Assembly (NCBI GenBank): GCA_001600615.1
Contig: BCKK01000001.1
Coordinates: 425,641 to 489,640, forward strand
Direction: 5' to 3'
Source of the DNA: Dioszegia crocea
Lineage: Eukaryota > Basidiomycota > Tremellomycetes > Tremellales > Bulleribasidiaceae
DNA length: 64,000 bases
This document shows, piece by piece, positions 56,147 through 64,000 of the stretch. The position numbers and the translations under genes were made by a program. Below the pieces are notes generated by a model. It was given only the letters and a program-made list of their open reading frames with translations. It had not been told where the DNA came from and made no database searches. Numbering within the stretch: position 1 is the stretch's first letter; each line of letters begins with the position of its first letter.

Positions 56147-58037
56147 ATGGACAGAGGAGCAGCCCGTAGTCGCAAACGGTCCCAGGCGGACTCACGACCC
56201 AGTGGAAATTCCCAAGCCGAGTCCAGCAGCCACGCCTCGCGTCCTGGACCTGAAGGCACTGACCGGCCCCAGCGTCCTGGACGATCAGACGGTGGACCTG
56301 GACCTCGAGCACGTATCGATAATCGCCCTGCAGCTCCAGCAAGGCTTGAGCGTAAACTTAAACCCCTACTCGACGAAGCTACGCGATACAAGCCTAAAGC
56401 CATCCGGTCTTCTGCCGCGCTTATTTGGTCCGAGGCGGCCTTTGCGATTCCCCCGCCGAAAGATGTGTTGGAAGGTGTCAGAAGGGTCGATTTGGCCGGG
56501 AGTGGAGTGACGGATGTGAGCTGGCTGCAGGGAGCGGGTGTGACTTGGTTGAACCTCGCTGGGTGTACGGTTGAGGATGGATGGGAGGCTGTTGGCAGTT
56601 TGAAAGAATTGTCAGGTGGGTCAATCTGCGCTTCTAAGGAATGAGACTGGGCTGATGGGTAGTTCTGAATATTAGCAACTGCGGGCTGAAGGCTTTGCCA
56701 TCTAGTCTGTCAGGCCTGACGAATCTCAAGGCTCTCGTTGCAATGGGCAACGAATGGACTGGCATCGATGGAGGCGTGATGTCCAGCTGGAAAGAGCTCA
56801 ACTCACTCAGTATGTCTCCACTGCATGACCGAATGACTGTGCTAACGATATAGTCGTTTCTCACTCCCCATCACTTACATCCCTTCCCACCTCCCTCGCT
56901 CAAGTACACCACCTCTCCAAACTCACCTTTTCCCACTGTCCCAAACTCACCGCTGCCTCCTTACCCGACCTCTCCGCCCTCCCCGTCCTACGCGATGTCA
57001 AGATGAATAATCTACCCTTGCTCACCTCCCTCCCATCCCACATTTCAACATGGGGTACTGGCGATCTTAGCCTGACCCGTAAACCCCGACAGGCCGCCCC
57101 AAGGTCAGATGGCGAATCCGAAGATGATCAACCTGGTGAAAGCTCCACTGTCCGCCAGGGAGAAGGACTCGAGGTTCTCGATTTGGGTAATTGTTCTTTA
57201 CCCTACTCAGCTATCGAGCCCATCTTTATCAAACCCAAGTCTAAATCCTCGACAGTCAACTGGGCACATCTGCGTTCATTGACCCTACACTCCAATCCCC
57301 TCAGCACGACCCATCCGAACTACTCGGAATTGCTTCAGGCTTCGGATATCCTGCCAAATTTGCAGATTATAGATGCTAAGCGGGTGGTGGAACGGAAGCG
57401 GAAAGGAGAAGTTTCAGAGTCCAAGAAGGAACGAATGGCTAGGGAGCGGAGGGAAGTCAAGATGAAGCCTAGTGGGGCGAATGTGGGGGGAACGAAGGAG
57501 ATGCGAAAATGGGGTGGGGAGGAGGGGGAGCGTGTGGCTGTGAATGACGAAGAGGAGAAGGTGGAATCTGGCGAGAAGGTCAAGAGTAAGAAGAGGAAAG
57601 CTGGGATAGAGGAGGGAGAGGTGAAGGTTAAGAAGGCTAAGAAGGAAGGGGATGAGCGAAAATCCAAGACTAAGGTCGAGAAGGAAGATCGGAAATCCAA
57701 ATCTAAACCCGAGCCTACACCGGCGGCGGCACCACCAACGACAGATCCATCTCTCGATCCCTCTGCTTCGGCGCCTGCGCGCAAGGCCAACAAGCCCGCC
57801 AAAGAGCCAGTGTTCGAGGTGATTGACGTGGCGAAAGCTGCTGCTGCGGCCAAGGGGGAGAAGAAGGTGACTCGGCTCGAGCGGAGATTGAAGGATCGGA
57901 AAGATAAGAAGGCGGGGATTGAGCCGGTCAAGGAATCAGGGCCAGTGGATCTTAAGAGCCTGTTTGGGGGCAAGACAGATGGGTCGGGTGATAAAGACGG
58001 GGCGGAGGATTCAGGTTTGGGCCTTGGGGGATGGTAG
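56147..58037 (+). CDS. Leucine-rich-repeat nuclear protein
   Basis: Exons 56147-56615, 56663-56809 and 56854-58037; 599 aa. N-terminus basic and disordered (MDRGAARSRKRSQADSRPSG), then leucine-rich repeats: VRRVDLAGSGVTDVSWL, VTWLNLAGCTVEDG, LSVLNISNCGLKALPSSLSGLTNLKALVAMGN, LIVSHSPSLTSLPTSLAQV, LEVLDLGNCSLPYSAI and LRSLTLHSNPLSTTHPNY. The C-terminal third is Lys/Glu-rich (KKERMARERREVKMK, KVKSKKRKAG, RLERRLKDRKDKKAG), ending in LKSLFGGK...GLGLGGW. Pattern suggests a nucleolar or ribosome-biogenesis scaffold (inference); no named family recognised. Tail-to-tail with TAF7, 46 bp apart. Confidence 0.75.
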
Positions 58038-58083
58038 ATCTTGTCTTAATGTTCATAGCCCAATACATGTACTGTACATTGAT

Positions 58084-60376
58084 CTAATCATCACTGTCGT
58101 CGCTACTCCCACTATCACCCTCCTCGGCACCCTCTACCAACCTTCTCTGACCCACCCCGCCTTCTCTCGTCGAGAAGTCCAAAGCGAACTCCGGGGCGGG
58201 CGAGCTAGGCAAGACGATATCCCCTCCGGCCAGATAATCTATATCGTCCTGCAATTCCATCGAGTCGATAGCTTCCAGCGCGTCCGTCTGGTCTTGCGTC
58301 TCTGTAGGTCCAGATGGTCCTAATTCCGCCTCGAGCATCGCTGCCAATTCGTCGTTCTCATCTCCTTCCTCCTCCTCATCTTCGTCATCCCCCTCTTCAT
58401 CTTCACCCTCCGCTTCGGCGTCCGTGCCCATATCTGTCCCTTCTTCCCCTTCCGCATCCGCATCTGCATCCTGCTCCATCCCCGACCCTGCATCTTCGTC
58501 TCCTTCAGCCTCAAGACTTCCCGCCCCCGGTGTATCCTGAGTAGACTGAGGCTGAGTGTCTACCCCGCCCTCATCCGCTTCGCCGAATAAATCATCATCG
58601 GCATCCGAGTCCACCGCAACTCCGACTGGGGTATCTCCACCTGTGATGTGCTCAGCGGCCGGGGAGGGAACCCCGGGCTTGGCACGCTCGAGCTCATCAA
58701 CCAATACTTGTCGATTGACAGCTTTTGTATTGATGTCATTCTGCATCCCCGCTATCGTCTCTTCGAACCGTTTCTGACCGTCAGCCAATGCCAAGACTAG
58801 ACTTACAATCATGATGGGGTTTCCACCTTGGAACCCAGCCCGCTTCTTATCAATGGCAGCCTCGAGCTGTTTGATCTCACTGGCGAATTGACGTATTTTC
58901 GCCTTCTTTTCAATAGTCTCCTCATCATCTTCATCCTCATCCTCATCTTCATCTTCTCCAGCTTCGTCCGCGTCATCCGCATCACCTTCATCAAACCCAT
59001 CTTCATCTTCAGATTCGCCAGACCCGCCACCCATTTGCTCCATGAGCGCATCGGCCAATTCCCTATGCCGTTAGCAACAGTCCGTCAGATTTCGGTGAAT
59101 ATACGCACTGGTCAAAGTCGTCCTCTTCCCCTTCGGCATCTTCGTCACCTTCCTCACCCTCACCTTCGCCCCACTGCGCTTCAGAAGGCATGACGCTTCC
59201 CGGATCGCCATAAGAGTACTCGCTCGCCTCCCTGTCGAATTGATGTGGCGCATTGGGATCGTAGTTTTCATAGTATGAATCAGGCTTATCGGGATCTGGA
59301 GCATCGAGAAGTTCTGACGATCAGCGAAGTTTGCACAGGGGACATACCATAAGTCGAACTATCAGCTTCCCTGTCTCTTCTGAGCAATTCCTCTACGTGC
59401 TCTTCGACCACCTCAATCATCCGCCTGCTGAGCCGTTTCCGGAATCGCCTTTTACGCACATGTCGCAATGGCGGTGTAAGACCATGTGGCCAAATATAGT
59501 CGTCTTGATTCAGAGCACCCGAAGGTATATTGGCCTCAGATGCGACTTGCGGTCCGAGCACTAGCATCTTAAGATTAGCGTCGACAAGGCCTGAAGCATA
59601 CCTGAGAAATATCGGCAACTTTGAATAGATGCCTTGAATCGTGTGTCTTTTGCGATTCGATGATGCAGGGTAGATCAACCAGTTTAGACGAGTATGTCGT
59701 GCCGTTGATCTTTACGGCGGCTCTTCTTGAGTCTGCCCGTCAGCACAATGCCTCTCTGATTTGGCTCAAACTCACCCATAAACTTCATTTCCAGCCCTTC
59801 TAGTCCTTTCCCCTTGATCATCTCCCTCAACCCTCCTTCTCCCTTTTTACCGTCCGCCACCTCCTTGGGTACCCTCATGATAAACTGCTCTTCAAACTCC
59901 AGGGGCTCTTCGGGATTATCATCCAATTCCCGATCATACTCTCCCAAAAAGCTCGTCATCCTTCCCCCATAAGATTCCCCAGCTCCAGACGCATTCATCT
60001 TGAGCGACAATTTCAACTTGGACGTCCCACCATCGGCAGCAGCTCGAGTTGTCATTCGGCCTGACTGGCGGACAGAACCCGTCCCGCCTATCCCTCCCCT
60101 TGCTCCCCGCCCTCGACCCCTGCCTCTGCCTACGCCTCTGAGACCGCGACCCCGTCCTCGGCCTCGGCCACGCCCACTCGGATCTGGTACGTTCGGATCA
60201 GCATAGCCGACAGCGGCTGCTGAGGGAGGCAATTGGGGGACAGCGAATTGAGGGGAGTTGAGGTTGACGCTGGATGGTCCAGCGGTAGGCTGGAGAACGC
60301 TCGGGAAGGCCGCAGGGTTCATAGGGGCGGAAGAAGGCCCAGATTCGGGCCATACTATGCCCTGCTGCTGATCCAT
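58084..60376 (-). CDS. TAF7: TFIID subunit TAF7
   Basis: General transcription factor subunit that contacts TAF1. Exons 59776-60376, 59602-59732, 59348-59567, 59109-59313, 58807-59062 and 58084-58773; 700 aa. The TAFII55 domain lies at residues about 145-310: EEQFIMRVPKEVA, RRAAVKINGTTYSSKLVDLPCIIESQKT, LFKVADISQMLVL, YIWPHGLTPPLRHVRKRRFRKR. Before it is an unusual Gly/Arg-rich block (repeated GRGRGRG, residues about 70-95, like RGG RNA-binding segments). The C-terminal half is very acidic (runs of D/E) with a central coiled-coil-like segment (IRQFASEIKQLEAAIDKK), typical of fungal TAF7. All splice phases agree. Confidence 0.93.
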
Positions 60377-60723
60377 CGTCGGCCTAGGTGCACGAGTAGC
60401 AATTTTGATGGGATAGAGTTGGTGTCTATACGTTGCCAGGCGAGATATACCGAGCTCCAGCCTGCTCCAGCCAAAGGGATGTATACGTAAGCTACGCCAA
60501 TTACCCCGGATTTCCCCCACAAAACAACGCCGCACCAACTAAACTGCCCTTGAACCATACTTTGCGCATGATCCTTGCATCCATCAATCAACAGTCATGT
60601 CAGCGCTCACCCTACTGGGCAGCGTACCTCTCAAACGACACAGTGGCTATGCGTTGTGTACTCTATGGCTATCTCTGCTTCGGTACCGGCCGACGAGAAA
60701 CAAATGACGGAAAGGACGAGCTC

Positions 60724-60754
<31 letters not shown>

Positions 60755-60949
60755 CCAGGGTAGAATCACTCAACCTTACACACAACAAACAAGCGCGTAC
60801 CCTTTCGGCGCGTAGATTGCTCAATACCTTTGGACTTCTCACTATACTCATCATCTCATTTACAATAGGTATAGCTCACATCACATCTGGGCGCTATGCC
60901 CCATTCACCGCCCCTATCGCCCATCCCACGCCGGATAAATACACCTTCC
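60377..60949. promoter_or_regulatory. Divergent promoter TAF7 / PH-domain gene
   Basis: 573 bp without a supported gene. Contains a (TG)n microsatellite of about 25 bp at 60724-60748 followed by TATATATCC, and a pyrimidine-rich stretch before the PH-domain gene. Confidence 0.4.
60724..60748. repeat. (TG)n microsatellite
   Basis: Uninterrupted dinucleotide repeat of about 12 units followed by an ATATAT stretch. Confidence 0.95.
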
Positions 60950-63900
60950 ATGGCCGATCTGCTCTCTTCGCTCGAGCGCTCGACTTTGGACGGACGTGGA
61001 TTTCCGGGATGGCGAGACGCGTCGCCTAGACCTGATGAAGAGGAGGGCGAGGTAGAGGGTCTGCTTCTTGACGCGCTCGGACCTGAAATTCGGACCACAT
61101 CGCCTTCGCCTAGGAGAGATAGGCTCAGTCCGATGTCGGGCGGAACGTTTGGGAGTCCGAAGTCAGGTGGACCAGGTCAGTTGTATAGTCCGCTATTTTG
61201 CTACTATAGGTCAAACAGCTTATCCTCCAGCCATCATTCAGACCGCTCAGAACACCGGCCAATCCGTTTCCACAATCGACCAAGCCTTTGCCGATATCCA
61301 CAACACCCTCGATCAACTAGCTTCAGGCGGCTCGAGCCCTACGCCCCGATACAACCCCAATACCCTTCCCTTACCACCCAGTCCTATCCCATCTACCTAT
61401 ACATCCTCGCCCTCCAGCCCCCGAGTGACTACACGCCCCCTCATCGGTCTCGGACTAGGCACAACCGACGGATCGCGTCTCTTCCCTGATGACTATACGC
61501 GTCTCGAAGCCGTCAGCGAACGGACTGAACCGTCATCCAAGGGCAGTATCCGGAACTCCCCTTCACCCACATTCGGTCCTCGTATCCCCTTCCCCTCGCC
61601 TACGCGTCATCCCCTCCCTGCCACCCCGCTCAAAGGTCCCCGATCCGCCAGCCCGAACACCAGCCCAAAGAAGGCTGCCGACCTCATTAAGATGTTCGAG
61701 AATCGGTCGGAGCCAGCCAATCGGGCCCGGATTTCACCAGCGCCAACAGGTCCCGAACGGTTCGAGCAGCCTCTCACCCCTCCTCCGCCTCCCTCCTCAT
61801 ACCGTCCTCCAACTATCACCGAGTTCGAGCCACCAATGCTCAACCACCCCTCCCCTGAACACATTGAACCTCTCACTCCAGTCCGATCTCGGTCGGCCTC
61901 GCCCGGGGCTTCACCTGCGGCTGCTTTCAAGTCACTCGTTGCGAGTTGGCGAAATCGGTCTGGATCGCCCAGCCAACGGGTCGTCGGTAGTCCGGGTAAA
62001 GAGTTGCCCAAATTGAAGAAGGAGGGTGGTTGGAATGTCTCCATCAGGCGAAGAAAGAGGAATGAGGGGAAGGAGGTGGGCTTGGCCGAAAGGGCAGAGG
62101 ACAGGGAGCCCGAGCGGGAGTCATCTCCACCACCTCTTCGAGCACCCGCATCTTCGCCTACTCCTCCTCAAGCATCACCACGGGAATTGGCGAGGGAGAG
62201 AGTAGCGTCTCTACAGAGTTCTCGGGGTAGTGCGCATATCATCAGTGGAGAAGTGAGTCGTCGGCCCTTCGCTCAACTGACATCAGGCAATCAAAGCAGG
62301 TACTTTGTGCTACCTAAATGTACACGATGAGGATCGAGCGCCCGACTTCGCATGGGTCCAAGCAGACGCGAGGTTGTACGCCACAGGCCTTCAGTTGGCT
62401 TGGCGGACAGACAGAGGCGCTCAGGCTATGGTCACTTTCGATATGGAGTTCTGCGAGGGTGAGTCCAGTGTTGATATTCAGCTCATGATCAGAGGTCGCA
62501 TCGACATACAGCCCCAATCATCCATTGGCAGAAGGCGATCTAGGAGCTATTGCAGCGCGTCAACAAGGACATCTCGCCGAGGATCTATACCCATTCAAGC
62601 TGGTCTATGATGATGGGACCGAAAGGCTTGGTTGCGATAGTGCACGAGACAGAGGTAAGCCTGGGTATTGAACAAAGCTGACAGTAGTCCGATGGGTCAA
62701 CGCGATATGGACTGTACTTGAGCAATCTCGCGGACCTGCCCGTCAATCCCTACATGTCCAACGCCCCACATCTATCTTTTCGTCAAGTGACGAAGGGTCT
62801 CTGTCCGCTTTCCGCCATTCCAACCCTCTCCCCCACACAACGACAGACGACGCATTCATCACTACCTCCGGCGGCTTCTCTGCTCCCTTGGCCCACCGCG
62901 ACTCTCGCCGTCTCGCAGCTGGGTCAGGGCTCGACCGCGCTAGGTCTTTACGGCGAGTAGCATCCGAAGCGGATCTCTCGGATCCGGTAGGGAGCGATAT
63001 GGGCCAGATGGATCGGTATTCCGCCGGACCGCTCACTGCGGACTATGCCACTCGGTCTCGGCCTGTCTCGCGAGACTTTACATTTGCGAGGGGACAGCCA
63101 CCCCCCGTTCTTTCCCCTCCGCCAATGTATACCTCGCCTCTCATCGGAACTGGGGCGTCTACAGAATTCGAATCTGCTCAATCGGAAATGCCCACATATT
63201 ACACTCCGGCTAGTCAGGCAACATACCACCCTCCTCCATCTACGGGATTCAACACTGCTCAATCGGAGATATCGACATACCGTACCCCGGCAAGTCAGGC
63301 CACATACCAGCAGACCACATCGTATACTTTTGGTGACGGTACAACATCTGTCATTTCGGCGCATACGGCTCAGACTTTCATCCCTCGTCCTCAGCCTGCA
63401 CAGTATACCGCCGAACCCACCCACATCACCCGATCTGAGCGATCATCATACTTCACCCCTATCGTTCCCTCAGTGGCCATCATCGATGCCTCCCCTCGTC
63501 AGTCCGGATCCTATGCTTCGGCCACTAGTCGAGAGGAGTATCGTACGGCGCCTGCGAGCAATGGTGGTCTGACGGACTATCGGACCGCTCAGCCCTCAGC
63601 GTCAGAGCTGGGCTCGCCATTCGTCATGTCGGGAGAAAAGGCCCCGGGGCCTGTATCCTCTCGTCCGGCGACAAAGGCGTCGACGAGAGGGTCGAGCTCA
63701 GGCTCGGAAGGTTCATATCAGACTGCCCCTCCTCCTGTCCCTCCTCGCGATTCGGTTTATACCACCGCGACTTTCGGTTCTGCCGCCACGCCCAGCACGA
63801 GAACTACCGCTCGATACCAATTACACGATGCGCCTGTCCCTCCTCAACCATACTCCCAGCCTCAATCTTTTGGTACTCCCCGCGCCCCCGCGAGCATTAC

Positions 63901-64000
63901 AGAGATATACGAGACCGCCCCCTCCAAGCCGTCCGACTATGAGTACGCCACGGCCGTCTCGCGCGCCCTATCCTTTAGCTCTGAAGCGCAAGAGAGGGCC
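60950..64000 (+). CDS. PH-domain protein, Ser/Pro-rich (partial, runs off window)
   Basis: Exons 60950-61175, 61210-62252, 62287-62458, 62493-62654 and 62688 to beyond 64000 (still open). Start chosen at MADLLSSLERSTLDG. Residues up to about 420 are Ser/Pro-rich with many SP/TP sites and a short helix-prone piece (STIDQAFADIHNTLDQLAS). Then a PH domain: IKAGTLCYLNVHDEDRAPDFAWVQADARLYATGLQLAW, FDMEFCEEV, LYPFKLVYDDGTERLGCDSARDRVRWVNAIW, with the expected terminal tryptophan helix. The rest is low-complexity, with tandem SEM/SEI-STYRTPASQATY-type imperfect repeats around 63170-63310. Likely a membrane- or cortex-associated scaffold (inference). The family was not identified further. Confidence 0.7.

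Overview
The window is nuclear DNA of a basidiomycete fungus, most likely a Tremellomycete (Cryptococcus/Kwoniella/Saitozyma relatives). The genes are dense and on both strands. Almost all carry many 35-60 nt GT..AG introns with a CTGAC/CTGAT branch site 8-15 nt before the acceptor, and the recognised proteins (Atg13, Mon2, Rrn11, TAF7, FRAY-type kinase) are of fungal or basidiomycete type. Genus-level placement is inference. There is one 100-N assembly gap (24408-24507) and one isolated N (53891).

Layout. 0-8 kb: RPL27 (-), a gene-free stretch, ATG13 (+) and a Cys-3/Zip1-type bZIP factor (+). 8-21 kb: MON2 (-), then a Zn2Cys6 regulator (+), an MFS sugar transporter (-) and an intracellular bacterial-type beta-glucuronidase (+), which together look like a glucuronide-use module. 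21-32 kb: a STE20/FRAY kinase (+), LSM3 (-), a 15-bp minisatellite with the assembly gap, a small hypothetical gene, ERG27 (+), a KEN-box protein (-), RPL35 (-) and RAD23 (+). 31.5-38 kb: an accessory island with few introns, purine-rich AGAAGC repeats and diverged copies of one unrecognised protein family (33138-33830, 34683-35280, 36447-37178, perhaps 31.6-32.3 kb). Two copies share a conserved 5' flank holding the inverted repeat CGTTTGA-GCA-TCAAACG. 38-45.5 kb: a seven-segment membrane protein with a long tail (+), RRN11 (-), eIF4A (+) and PET100 (-). 45.6-48.1 kb: two eIF4A-derived genes in tandem. One is truncated. The other is full length, keeps the eIF4A intron positions and two identical exon lengths, but has lost nearly every catalytic helicase motif. 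48-64 kb: a large nuclear protein with a UIM-like motif, an orphan ORF, an SCI1-like RS/RE-rich protein, mitochondrial ribosomal bL9m (-), an LRR nuclear protein (+), TAF7 (-) and a PH-domain protein running off the right edge.

Most genes are core housekeeping genes. The points most worth following are the eIF4A pseudo-helicase pair next to genuine eIF4A, the fast-diverging island family whose promoter is better conserved than its proteins, and the regulator-transporter-glucuronidase module. Exon coordinates were assembled by hand from splice signals, reading frame and protein homology. Where a junction could not be closed, the entry says so.
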